DNA from: JBBWZH01 sp035544115
Lineage (GTDB): Bacteria > Actinomycetota > Actinomycetes > Mycobacteriales > CADCTP01
Assembly (NCBI GenBank): GCA_963714145.1
Contig: OY970235.1
Span: 2,852,001 to 2,916,000, forward strand
Direction of reading: 5' to 3'
Length of the DNA: 64,000 bases
In this document: positions 8,835-17,953 of the stretch, piece by piece
Numbering within the stretch: position 1 is the first letter of the stretch
Layout: every line of letters starts with the position of its first letter
Translations under genes and position numbers: made by a program
The notes under the pieces: generated by a model
The model's input: only the letters and a program-made list of their open reading frames with translations
What the model was told of the DNA's origin: nothing
Databases searched by the model: none

Positions 8835-9779
8835 TCACTCGGGCCGGCGGATCACCCGCAGCAGGCCCTCCTGGACGACCGAGACGAGGTGGCGGCCGTC
8901 GTGGCTCCAGATCTGGCCGGCGGCCAGCCCCCGGGCGTCGGAGGCGGACGGGCTCTGCGACTCGTACAGCCACCACTCGTCGGCCCGGAACGGGCGGTGG
9001 AACCACATGGCGTGGTCCAGGCTGGCGGCGAGCAGCTGGCCGGTGCCGAGCGAGTAGCCGTGCGGCCGGACCACCGAGTCGAGCAGGGTCATGTCGCTGG
9101 CGTAGGTGAGCACGCACAGGTGCAGCAGCGGGTCGTCCGGCAGCACCCCGTCGGCGCGCAGCCACACCAGGCTGCGGGCCGGCCGGGGCGCGCCGGACGC
9201 CGAGGCCCAGGACGGGTCGTCCACGTAGCGCAGGTCGACCGGGCGGGCCAGCCGGGCGAACGGGTGGTCGGCCGGCAGCTCACCGGCCCGGGCCCGCTGC
9301 ACCAGCGACGGCAGCGACTCCGGCGGCGGCACGGCCGGCATCGGGGTCTGGTGGTCCAGCCCGCCTTCGGGCCGGTGGAACGAGGCACTCAGCGTGAAGA
9401 TCGGCTTGCCGTGCTGGACGGCGACCACCCGGCGGGTGGTGAACGACCGGCCATCGCGGACCCGGTCGACGGTGTAGACGATCGGCACCGCCGGGTCGCC
9501 GGGCCGGATGAAGTACGCGTGCAGCGAGTGCACCGGGCGGTCGGCCGGGACGGTGCGGCCGGCGGCCACCAGCGCCTGGCCGGCGACCTGGCCGCCGAAC
9601 ACCCGCTGCCGCTCGGTCCGCGGGCTGCTGCCCCGGAAGATGTCGACCTCGATCTGCTCCAGGTCCAGCAGCCGGACCAGCTCGTCCACCGCCGCCTGCC
9701 CGGACAGCGGCCCGCCCGGCGCCGCGGCCGCCCCGGCCCCGGTCACCGGCGGCGCGTCGGTGCGCTCAGCCCCGGTCAT
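8835..9779 (-). CDS. tesB: Acyl-CoA thioesterase II
   Basis: A 314-aa double-hotdog thioesterase that hydrolyses acyl-CoA to free fatty acid and CoA. The N-terminal hotdog shows LLDLEQIEVDIFRG, RVFGGQVAGQALVAA and SLHAYFIRPGD. The C-terminal one shows TGQLLAASLDHAMWFHRPF with the family's Asp-His, and GLAAGQIWSHDGRHLVSVVQ near the end. Its length matches TesB of other bacteria. The ATG at 9779 overlaps the last 14 bp of pyk, so the two are probably cotranscribed and coupled. This pyk-tesB neighbourhood is common in actinobacteria. Confidence 0.95.
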   Translation of the reverse strand: MTGAERTDAPPVTGAGAAAAPGGPLSGQAAVDELVRLLDLEQIEVDIFRGSSPRTERQRVFGGQVAGQALVAAGRTVPADRPVHSLHAYFIRPGDPAVPIVYTVDRVRDGRSFTTRRVVAVQHGKPIFTLSASFHRPEGGLDHQTPMPAVPPPESLPSLVQRARAGELPADHPFARLARPVDLRYVDDPSWASASGAPRPARSLVWLRADGVLPDDPLLHLCVLTYASDMTLLDSVVRPHGYSLGTGQLLAASLDHAMWFHRPFRADEWWLYESQSPSASDARGLAAGQIWSHDGRHLVSVVQEGLLRVIRRPE

Positions 9780-11190
9780 GCGGGTCGCCGAGGCGGTGCA
9801 CCCGGAGCAGGTTGGTGGAGCCGGGGGTGGACGGCGGGCTGCCGGCGACGATCACGACGACGTCGCCCGGGCGGCCGCGGCCGTTCTCCAGCATGGCCGC
9901 GTCGACCTGGCGGACCATCTCGTCGGTGTGCTTCACGATCGGCGTGATGAACGTCTCCACCCCCCAGGACAGCGCGAGCTGGCTGCGCACGCTGGGCTCC
10001 GGCGTGAACGCCAGCAGCTCCATCCCGGGGTGGTGCCGGGCCAGCCGCCGGACGGTATCGCCGGTCTGGGTGAACGCGACCAGGGCGGTGGCGCCGAGCA
10101 CCTCGCCGACCTCCTTGGCCACCTTGGCGATCGCGCCGCCCTGGGTGACCGGCGGCCCGGCGATCGGCGGCACGGACAGGCTGGCCGACTCGACCGTGCA
10201 GATGATCCGGGCCATGGTGGCCACCGCCTGCACCGGGTAGCGGCCCACGCTGGTCTCGCCGGACAGCATCAGCGCGTCGGCCCCGTCCAGCACGGCGTTG
10301 GCCACGTCGGACGCCTCGGCCCGGGTGGGCCGGCTGTGCTCGATCATCGACTCCAGCATCTGGGTCGCGACGATCACCGGCTTGGCGTTCTCCCGGGCCA
10401 CCTGGATGGCCCGCTTCTGCACCAGCGGCACCTGCTCCAGCGGCAGTTCCACGCCGAGGTCGCCGCGGGCGACCATGATCCCGTCGAACGCCGCCACGAT
10501 GCCGTCCAGGTTCTCCACCGCCTGCGGCTTCTCCAGCTTGGCGATCACCGGCACGTGCGCGCCGACCTCGTCCATCACCGCACGCACCGGCTGCAGGTCG
10601 GCCGGCGCGCGGACGAACGACAGCGCGACCAGGTCCACCCGCAGGCCGAGCGCGAAACGCAGGTCCTCGGCGTCCTTGTCGGACAGCGCCGGCACGCTGA
10701 CCGCCGACCCGGGCAGCGAGAGGCCCTTGTGGTCGGAGACGACGCCGCCCTCGATCACGTCGCAGCACACGTCGGTCCGGGTCACGCTGATCACGACCAG
10801 CGCGATGTTGCCGTCGTCCACCAGCAGCCGCTCGCCGGGTCGGACCGCCGCCGGCAGCAGCGCGAAGGTGGTGCCGACCCGGTCGTGGGTGCCCAGCACC
10901 GGGTCGATGGTGATGGTGACCCGGTCGCCGGTCTGCCACACGGCGGAGCCGCCGGCGAACCGGCCGAGCCGGATCTTCGGGCCCTGCAGGTCGGCCAGCA
11001 CGCCGACGCAGTGCCCGGACCGGTCGGACGCCTCCCGGACCAGCCGGTAGGTCCGCTCGTGGTCCGCCCGGCTGCCGTGGCTGAAGTTCAGCCGGGCGAT
11101 GTCCATGCCTGCGTCTACCAGGGCGCCGACCTGCTCGGCGGTGCATGTCGCCGGGCCCAGGGTGCAGACGATCTTTGCTCGCCGCGTCAC
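9766..11190 (-). CDS. pyk: Pyruvate kinase
   Basis: A 474-aa glycolytic enzyme converting phosphoenolpyruvate and ADP to pyruvate and ATP. It shows RRAKIVCTLGPAT at the N-terminus, MDIARLNFSHG, GPKIRLG, the catalytic Lys in VIAKLEKP, MVARGDLGVELPLEQVP (metal-binding Glu/Asp) and the signature VIVATQMLESMI followed by PTRAEASDVANAVLDG. The C-terminal regulatory domain is complete. I prefer the GTG at 11190 to the GTG at 11199: the AGGG motif is 8 nt from the former but abuts the latter, and family members start close to TRRAKIV. A strong hairpin at 11219-11256 isolates it from the upstream protease gene. Confidence 0.97.
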   Translation of the reverse strand: MTRRAKIVCTLGPATCTAEQVGALVDAGMDIARLNFSHGSRADHERTYRLVREASDRSGHCVGVLADLQGPKIRLGRFAGGSAVWQTGDRVTITIDPVLGTHDRVGTTFALLPAAVRPGERLLVDDGNIALVVISVTRTDVCCDVIEGGVVSDHKGLSLPGSAVSVPALSDKDAEDLRFALGLRVDLVALSFVRAPADLQPVRAVMDEVGAHVPVIAKLEKPQAVENLDGIVAAFDGIMVARGDLGVELPLEQVPLVQKRAIQVARENAKPVIVATQMLESMIEHSRPTRAEASDVANAVLDGADALMLSGETSVGRYPVQAVATMARIICTVESASLSVPPIAGPPVTQGGAIAKVAKEVGEVLGATALVAFTQTGDTVRRLARHHPGMELLAFTPEPSVRSQLALSWGVETFITPIVKHTDEMVRQVDAAMLENGRGRPGDVVVIVAGSPPSTPGSTNLLRVHRLGDPHDRG

Positions 11191-11218
11191 GCCAGCCACC
11201 CTAAGGGGTGCATGTTGC

Positions 11219-11256
11219 GGGCGGTGACTCCCGGACCGATCCGGGAGCCACCGCCC
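11219..11256 (-). terminator. Hairpin terminator after the subtilase gene
   Basis: Two 17-bp arms (11219-11235 and 11240-11256) pair with a single mismatch around the tetraloop CCGA. The element lies 20 bp beyond the stop of the subtilase at 11276 and just before pyk. It lacks a U-tract, as is usual for actinobacterial terminators. Confidence 0.7.
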
Positions 11257-11275
11257 GATTGGGGCCGAAGCTGGG

Positions 11276-13030
11276 TCAGACCCGCGGTCCGGACACCACC
11301 GCGAGCGCGTCCACCACGCCGTGGCCGTAGATGCTGTTGAAGCTCATCGAGCCGGTGCACGGTGCGTCGTACTCCGGCCCGCGGCCCTCGTTGGTGTACC
11401 GCTCCACCGGCACCGCGCACGGGATCTTGGTCGCGGTGGTGGTCAGGATCGTCTCGGCCCGGTTCGCCGCCAGGGACAGACCGCCGGGATGGGCCGGGTC
11501 GGCGGTGCCGTACCGGCTGACGATCAGCGCGACCACGCCGGTGGCGTGCGGCGCCGCCATCGAGGTGCCCTGCAGGTAGGTGTAGTAGCCGCACCGGCCG
11601 TCCGTCCCGCAGGACTTGTAGACGGTGTCCTCGAAGCCGGCCACCACGTTGCCGGCCGCGTCGACCTGGCCGATCCGCTGCAGCACCGCCTTCGGGTACG
11701 TGGACAGCACCTCGTTGCCGACGGTCCGGAAGGTCGGGGTGCCGAAGCCGTCCCGGAACCAGCCGCCCGGGGCGGAGACGGTGTTCTGCTCCAGGCCGTG
11801 GTTGGAGTAGTCGGCCTTGCGCAGGGACGGGCCGAGCGCGGAGACGCTGATCGCGTTCGGGCCCTCCACCGGCAGCACCAGGCAGCTGGCGTTGTCGATG
11901 ACGCGGGTCTTCGCGGTGCCGGCCGGGAAGTCCGGGCTGGTGGTGTCCGGCGGCGGGTTGCCCAGGTCCTGGTGGCTGTTGCCGAGCGAGGTGACCATCG
12001 AGACGTTGTGCCGGTGCGCGTAGTTCATCGCCCGGGTCATCGCGGTGGTGGTCGCCCGCTGCTCGGCCTGCTCGTCCGGGCTGTCGGCGGGGTTGTTCTG
12101 GCAGTTGAACAGCCACGGGTCGACGAAGAACGACATGTTGACCACGTCGATGCCGATGTCGGCGGAGTAGGTCAGCGCGTTGATCACCGGGTTCAGGAAC
12201 AGCAGGCCGCCGTCCTGGCCGCCGCGCACCTCGACCAGCGTCACGTCCGGCGCGACACCGGACAGCCCGATGCCGTTGGCGGCCGCGGCGACGGTGCCGG
12301 CGACGTGGCTGCCGTGGCCGTTGTCGTCGTGCCCGACCGGGTCGACGCAGCCGGCGAACTCGCACGGGCCGTCGAGCGACGGGATGTCGGTGACGAAGTT
12401 GCGCGACAGGTTCAGGTCGGTCCGGTCGGCCAGGTCCGGGTTGGACGTGTCGATGCCGGAGTCGATGATGCCGACCAGCACCCGGCCGTCACCCTTGTTG
12501 CTCCTGGCGGACTGGTCGGCCTTGATCATCTTCATGTCCCACTGCAGGTCGGCCAGCGGCTCCGCGCCGGCCGCCGCCCTGGGCCGGATCGGGGTGACCC
12601 GGCCCGTCCGCCCGGCGGCGCGGATCTTCGCGGCCCGGGCCCGGGCCGCCGCGGCGGGCTCGGCGTTCACGTCCGGCCGGTCGGCCGGCAGGCGGCCGAT
12701 CACCCGGTCCCGGCTGGCCCCGGCCAGCGCCGGGTTCCGGCCGACCGCGGCCAGGAAGCCGGCCGCCGGCGCCTCGACGGTGAGCGTGCCGATGTCGGGG
12801 TTCGAGGCGACCACCCGGCCGCCGAGCCGGCCGATCGCGGCGGTGGCGGCCGGCACGGAGACGCCGTCCGCGGCCAGCACGACGTAGCGGGCGGTCGGCC
12901 CGCCGATCGCGACAACCTGCCTGGACGGGCTGGCCGGCGCCGGATTGGCCGCGGCCGGGGTACCGACCAGCGCCAGGCCCGCCGCGGCGGTGACCGCGGC
13001 GGCTGCGGCTAGGAGCGACTTGGTTCGCAC
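11276..13030 (-). CDS. Secreted subtilisin-like serine protease (S8)
   Basis: A 584-aa exported protease. The signal peptide is about 1-28 (MRTKSLLAAAAAVTAAAG...AAAN), followed by an inhibitor-like propeptide with RYVVLAADGVSVPAATAAI. The catalytic triad is Asp about 189 (GIIDSGIDTSNPDL), His about 238 (DNGHGSHVAGTVAAA) and Ser about 488 (LQGTSMAAPHATGVVALI). Several Cys residues in the catalytic domain could form disulfides. The protein ends soon after the fold, unlike the longer subtilases at 43.2 and 51.4 kb. GTG start at 13030. It sits between pyk and gltB and has its own terminator, so it is probably an independent unit. The substrate is unknown. Confidence 0.93.
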   Translation of the reverse strand: MRTKSLLAAAAAVTAAAGLALVGTPAAANPAPASPSRQVVAIGGPTARYVVLAADGVSVPAATAAIGRLGGRVVASNPDIGTLTVEAPAAGFLAAVGRNPALAGASRDRVIGRLPADRPDVNAEPAAAARARAAKIRAAGRTGRVTPIRPRAAAGAEPLADLQWDMKMIKADQSARSNKGDGRVLVGIIDSGIDTSNPDLADRTDLNLSRNFVTDIPSLDGPCEFAGCVDPVGHDDNGHGSHVAGTVAAAANGIGLSGVAPDVTLVEVRGGQDGGLLFLNPVINALTYSADIGIDVVNMSFFVDPWLFNCQNNPADSPDEQAEQRATTTAMTRAMNYAHRHNVSMVTSLGNSHQDLGNPPPDTTSPDFPAGTAKTRVIDNASCLVLPVEGPNAISVSALGPSLRKADYSNHGLEQNTVSAPGGWFRDGFGTPTFRTVGNEVLSTYPKAVLQRIGQVDAAGNVVAGFEDTVYKSCGTDGRCGYYTYLQGTSMAAPHATGVVALIVSRYGTADPAHPGGLSLAANRAETILTTTATKIPCAVPVERYTNEGRGPEYDAPCTGSMSFNSIYGHGVVDALAVVSGPRV

Positions 13031-13185
13031 AGATGCCCTCCCCTTCGATCCGCCGTCGGGGCCGGCGGTTTGCCGCTGACCCTAGGGCGCGGAATGGTGG
13101 ATCGAAGGTGGAACACATCAAGTTAGGCACGTCAGGTGCGGATCTAACCCGGACGGCGCAGAACTACCCAGTCAGATATGGACGG

Positions 13186-16100
13186 TCAGTTGCGGGCGGC
13201 CTCCATGATCGCCTCCTCGACCGGGCGGCCGGTCGCCCGGGCCTGCCGGGTCGCCTCCAGCACCCGCTTGTAGTCCCGCGGCAGCACCGTGCTGAACCGG
13301 AGCCGGGCGGCCGGCCAGTCGGCCAGCAGCGCGCCGGCCACCGCCGAGCCGGTCAGCTCCTGGTGCCGGACCAGCAGCCCGCGCAGCGCCTCGGCGTCCT
13401 CGCCGGACAGCGGCTCGATGTCGACCATCTCCGGGTTGACCCGGCCGGGCACCAGGTCCAGCACGTACGCCACCCCGCCGGACATGCCGGCGGCCAGGTT
13501 CCGCCCGTGCGGGCCGAGGATGACCACCCGGCCGCCGGTCATGTACTCGCAGGCGTGGTCACCGACGCCCTCGACGATCGCGGTGGCGCCGGAGTTGCGG
13601 ACGCAGAACCGCTCCCCGACCAGGCCGCGGACGAAGATCTCGCCGCTGGTCGCGCCGTAGCCGATCACGTTGCCGGCGATCACGTTGCGTTCGGCCGCGA
13701 ACGTGGCCCGCTTGTCCGGGCGCAGCACGATCCGCCCGCCGGACAGGCCCTTGCCGAGGTAGTCGTTGGCGTCGCCGTACAGCCGCAGGGTCACCCCGCC
13801 GGGCACGAACGCGCCGAACGACTGGCCGGCCGAGCCGGTGAACGTGATGTCGATCGTGTCGTCCGGCAGGCCGGTGCCGCCGTACCGGCGGGTGACCAGC
13901 GAGCCGAGCATGGTGCCGACCGTGCGGTTGACGTTGCGCACCGGCAGTTCCAGGGTGACCGGCTTGGCGTCCAGCAGGGCGCCCTCGCAGAGCTGGATCA
14001 GCGTGTTGTCCAGGGCCCGGTCCAGCCCGTGGTCCTGGCTGACCAGCTGCCGGCGGGCCGCCCCGGGGGTCAGCTCGGGCAGCGCCAGCAGCGGGCTGAG
14101 GTCCAGCCCGACCGCCTTCCAGTGGTCCACCGCGGCATGCGTGTCCAGCAGCTCGACGTGCCCGACCGCCTCGTCCAGCGAGCGGAAGCCGAGCTCGGCC
14201 AGCAGCTCGCGCACCTCCTCGGCGACGTACTCGAAGAACGTGACGACGAACTCCGGCTTGCCGGTGAACCGCTTGCGCAGCTCCGGGTTCTGGGTGGCCA
14301 CGCCGACCGGACAGGTGTCCAGGTGGCAGACCCGCATCATCACGCAGCCGGCGACGACCAGCGGCGCGGTGGCGAAGCCGTACTCCTCGGCGCCGAGCAG
14401 CGCGGCCACCAGCACGTCCCGGCCGGTCTTGAGCTGGCCGTCCACCTGCACCACGATGCGGTCGCGCAGGTCGTTGAGCAGCAGCGTCTGCTGGGTCTCG
14501 GCCAGCCCCAGCTCCCACGGCATGCCGGCGTGCTTGAGGCTGGTCAGCGGGGCCGCGCCGGTGCCGCCGTCGTGCCCGGAGATCAGCACCACGTCGGCGT
14601 GCGCCTTGGAGACGCCGGCCGCGACGGTGCCGACACCGACCTCGGCGACCAGCTTCACATGCACCCGCGCCTCGGGGTTGGCGTTCTTCAGGTCGTGGAT
14701 CAGCTGGGCGAGGTCTTCGATGGAGTAGATGTCGTGGTGCGGCGGCGGGCTGATCAGGCCGACCCCCGGGGTGGAGTGCCGGGTGCGGGCGATCCACGGC
14801 CACACCTTGGAGCCGGGCAGCTGGCCGCCCTCCCCCGGCTTCGCCCCCTGCGCCATCTTGATCTGCAGGTCGTCGGCGTTCACCAGGTACTCGCTGGTGA
14901 CGCCGAACCGTCCACTCGCGATCTGCTTGACCGCCGACCGGCGCAGGTCGCCGTTCGGGTCCGGGTGGAACCGCTCCGGGTCCTCCCCGCCCTCGCCGGT
15001 GTTGGACCGGCCGCCGAGCCGGTTCATCGCGATCGCCAGCGTCTCGTGCGCCTCGGCCGAGATCGAGCCGTAGGACATGGCCCCGGTGGAGAACCGGCGC
15101 ACGATCGACTCAACAGGCTCCACTTCGGACAGTGGCACCGCCGGGCGCTCGCCGGTGCGCAGCCGGAACAGCCCGCGCAGCGTGGCCGCCTGCGCCGCCA
15201 TGCCGTCCACAGCGGACGTGTACCGCTTGAAGACCTCGTACCGGCGGGCCCGGGTGGCGTGCTGCAGCAGGAACACCGTCTCCGGGTTGAACAGGTGCAC
15301 CTCGCCCTCGCGCCGCCAGGTGTACTCGCCGCCGGTCTCCAGCTGCCGGTGCGCCCGCCCGGCCGGGTTGGCCGGGTACGCCTGCCGGTGCCGCGCGGCC
15401 ACCTCGGCGGCCAGCACGTCCAGCCCGACGCCGCCGAGCCGGGAGCTGGTGCCGGTGAAGTACCGGTCGATCACGGCCGGGGCGATGCCCAGCGCCTCGA
15501 ACACCTGCGCGCCGGTGTACGAGGCGACCGTGCTGATGCCCATCTTGGACATCACCTTCAGCACGCCCTTGCCCAGCGCCTTGACGTAGTTGCGGACCGC
15601 CGCCGGCCGCTCCAGGCCCAGGTCGTCGGCCATCGCCCGGACCGTGTCGATGGCCAGGTACGGGTGCACCGCGGCGGCGCCGTAGCCGATCAGCAGCGCG
15701 ACGTGGTGCACCTCGCGGCAGTCGCCGGCCTGCACCACCAGGCCGACCTTCGACCGGGACCGCTGCCGCACCAGGTGGTGGTGCACCGCCGCGGTCAGCA
15801 GCAGCGACGGGATCGGCGCGGTCCGCGCGTCACTGTCCTGATCGGACAGTACGACGATCCGGGCGCCGGCCTCGACCGCCGCCGACACCTGGGCCAGCAC
15901 GCCGTCCAGCGCGGCCGCCAGCGCCGCGCCGCCACCGTCCACTTCGTACACACCCTGGACCGTCACCGCGGCGAAGCCGGGCAGGTCGCCGTCGTCGTTG
16001 ATGTGCAGGATCTTGCGCAGGTCCGGCCCGGTCAGCACCGGGAACGGCAGCACCACCTGCCGGCAGGACGCGGCGGTGGGCTGCAGCAGGTTCTGTTCCG

Positions 16101-17853
16101 GGCCGATGGTGCCGGCCAGCGAGGTGACCAGCTCCTCCCGGATCGCGTCCAGCGGCGGGTTGGTCACCTGCGCGAACAGCTGGCTGAAGTAGTCGAACAG
16201 CAGCCGCGGCCGGCCGGACAGCACCGCCACCGGGGTGTCGGTGCCCATCGACCCGATCGGCTCGATGCCGGCCCGCGCCATCGGCGCGATCAGCACCCGC
16301 AGCTCCTCGTCGGTGTAGCCGAACACCTGCTGCTGGCGCACCCGGTCGGTGACGTGCGGCTCGAACGCCGGCCGGTCCGGCAGGTCGCTGAGGTGGATCA
16401 ACCCGGCATGCAGCCAGTCCGGGTACGGGTGCTGCGCGGCCAGCGCGCCCTTGATCTCGTCGTCGGTGACCACCCGCCGCGCGGCGGTATCGACCAGGAA
16501 CATCCGCCCGGGCTGCAACCGTCCTTTCGCGACAACCCCGGCCGGGTCCAGGTCCAGCACGCCGGACTCGGACGCCAGCACCACCAGGTCGTCCGCGGTG
16601 CGCCACCAGCGGGCCGGGCGCAGGCCGTTGCGGTCCAGCACCGCGCCGATCACCGTGCCGTCGGTGAAGGTGACCGCGGCCGGGCCGTCCCACGGCTCCA
16701 TCACGCTGGCGTGGTACTGGTAGAACGCGCGCCGGGCCGGGTCCATCTCGTCGTGGTTCTCCCACGCCTCCGGGATCATCATCAGCACCGCGTGCGGCAG
16801 GCTGCGGCCGCCCAGGTGCAGCAGTTCGAGCACCTCGTCGAAGCTGGCCGAGTCGGAGCCGCCCTCGGTGCAGACCGGCAGCAGCTTCTCCACCCCGCCC
16901 GGGCCGAACAGGTCGCTGGCCAGCAGCGCCTCGCGGGCCCGCATCCAGTTCCGGTTGCCGCGGATGGTGTTGATCTCGCCGTTGTGCGCGATCAACCGGT
17001 ACGGGTGCGCCAGTGGCCAGGACGGGAACGTGTTGGTGCTGAACCGGCTGTGCACCAGGGCGAGCGCCGTGGTCACCCGCGGGTCGAGCAGGTCCGGGAA
17101 GAAGGTGCCGAGCTGGGCGGTGGTGAGCATGCCCTTGTACACCAGGGTGCGGCTGGACAGGGACGGGAAGTACAGCGCCAGCCCGGCGTCGCGGGCGGCC
17201 CGCTCGGCCTGCCGGCGCAGCCGGTACGCCCGCCGCTCCAGCGGCAGCCCGGACACCCAGACGCCCGAAGCCCCGCCGGGCTCGGCGCCGGCGCCGGCCA
17301 CGAACAGCTGGCGCATCCGCGGCATCACCGACAGCGCCGTCGGGCCCAGGTCGGACGGGTCGACCGGCACGTCCCGCCAACCCAGGACGGTCAGCCCTTC
17401 CGGGCCGGCCAGCCGCTCGACCAGCTCGACGGCCTGCGCCGCGTCGCTGTCGTTCGTCGGCAGGAAGGCCAGCCCGACCGCGTACCGGCCGGCCCCGGTG
17501 GCCGGATCCGGCTCCGGCAGCGGAAAGTCCACAGTGGACCGCAGGAAGCTGTCCGGTACCTGCAGCAGCATCCCGGCGCCGTCTCCGGAGCTGGGCTCCC
17601 GGCCGGCCGCGCCGCGGTGGTCCAAATTGGACAGAGCGGTCAGCGCCTGGGCCACGATCCGGTGCGAGCGGCGGCCCTGCACGTCGACGACGAACGCCAC
17701 CCCGCAGGCGTCGTGCTCCTGGCCCGGGTCGTACAGACCCTGCGCCGGCGGCACCGCGGCGAACGGCAGGCCGGGCCGGCCCCCGGTGGGGGGACGGGCG
17801 GAGGGGGTGGACGGAGTCACGGCGGCTCCCGTCATCGGCTGCTTTGAGGACAT
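13186..17853 (-). CDS. gltB: Glutamate synthase large subunit (glutamine-2-oxoglutarate aminotransferase)
   Basis: A 1555-aa cytoplasmic enzyme making glutamate from glutamine and 2-oxoglutarate. The N-terminal glutaminase (Ntn) domain begins at Cys50 in HDACGVAF, implying removal of a propeptide of about 49 residues. The central domain and the FMN-binding synthase domain follow, with SYGSISAEAHETLA and the PGEGGQLPGSKVWPWIA segment. The [3Fe-4S] ligands appear as C-x5-C-x4-C in CVMMRVCHLDTC near residue 1170. The C-terminal beta-helix contains GGMSGGVAYVL-type turns. ATG at 17853. No gltD follows; the next gene downstream is a subtilase. The NADPH-binding partner is therefore encoded elsewhere, or the enzyme is ferredoxin-dependent. 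Confidence 0.97.
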   Translation of the reverse strand: MSSKQPMTGAAVTPSTPSARPPTGGRPGLPFAAVPPAQGLYDPGQEHDACGVAFVVDVQGRRSHRIVAQALTALSNLDHRGAAGREPSSGDGAGMLLQVPDSFLRSTVDFPLPEPDPATGAGRYAVGLAFLPTNDSDAAQAVELVERLAGPEGLTVLGWRDVPVDPSDLGPTALSVMPRMRQLFVAGAGAEPGGASGVWVSGLPLERRAYRLRRQAERAARDAGLALYFPSLSSRTLVYKGMLTTAQLGTFFPDLLDPRVTTALALVHSRFSTNTFPSWPLAHPYRLIAHNGEINTIRGNRNWMRAREALLASDLFGPGGVEKLLPVCTEGGSDSASFDEVLELLHLGGRSLPHAVLMMIPEAWENHDEMDPARRAFYQYHASVMEPWDGPAAVTFTDGTVIGAVLDRNGLRPARWWRTADDLVVLASESGVLDLDPAGVVAKGRLQPGRMFLVDTAARRVVTDDEIKGALAAQHPYPDWLHAGLIHLSDLPDRPAFEPHVTDRVRQQQVFGYTDEELRVLIAPMARAGIEPIGSMGTDTPVAVLSGRPRLLFDYFSQLFAQVTNPPLDAIREELVTSLAGTIGPEQNLLQPTAASCRQVVLPFPVLTGPDLRKILHINDDGDLPGFAAVTVQGVYEVDGGGAALAAALDGVLAQVSAAVEAGARIVVLSDQDSDARTAPIPSLLLTAAVHHHLVRQRSRSKVGLVVQAGDCREVHHVALLIGYGAAAVHPYLAIDTVRAMADDLGLERPAAVRNYVKALGKGVLKVMSKMGISTVASYTGAQVFEALGIAPAVIDRYFTGTSSRLGGVGLDVLAAEVAARHRQAYPANPAGRAHRQLETGGEYTWRREGEVHLFNPETVFLLQHATRARRYEVFKRYTSAVDGMAAQAATLRGLFRLRTGERPAVPLSEVEPVESIVRRFSTGAMSYGSISAEAHETLAIAMNRLGGRSNTGEGGEDPERFHPDPNGDLRRSAVKQIASGRFGVTSEYLVNADDLQIKMAQGAKPGEGGQLPGSKVWPWIARTRHSTPGVGLISPPPHHDIYSIEDLAQLIHDLKNANPEARVHVKLVAEVGVGTVAAGVSKAHADVVLISGHDGGTGAAPLTSLKHAGMPWELGLAETQQTLLLNDLRDRIVVQVDGQLKTGRDVLVAALLGAEEYGFATAPLVVAGCVMMRVCHLDTCPVGVATQNPELRKRFTGKPEFVVTFFEYVAEEVRELLAELGFRSLDEAVGHVELLDTHAAVDHWKAVGLDLSPLLALPELTPGAARRQLVSQDHGLDRALDNTLIQLCEGALLDAKPVTLELPVRNVNRTVGTMLGSLVTRRYGGTGLPDDTIDITFTGSAGQSFGAFVPGGVTLRLYGDANDYLGKGLSGGRIVLRPDKRATFAAERNVIAGNVIGYGATSGEIFVRGLVGERFCVRNSGATAIVEGVGDHACEYMTGGRVVILGPHGRNLAAGMSGGVAYVLDLVPGRVNPEMVDIEPLSGEDAEALRGLLVRHQELTGSAVAGALLADWPAARLRFSTVLPRDYKRVLEATRQARATGRPVEEAIMEAARN

Positions 17854-17953
17854 CGGCAGGGGACGACGTCGGCCCGGTTGGCGTCAGGATACCGAGACTA
17901 CGGCGATATTGCCGTTCGGCGACGGGCCGGTCACATCACAGCGGTGCCGCCAA

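Noticed and set aside
13033..17847. A 1604-codon open frame on the plus strand
   Set aside because: It is antisense to gltB, arises from GC-rich third-position bias and shows no domain; gltB on the minus strand has every family motif.
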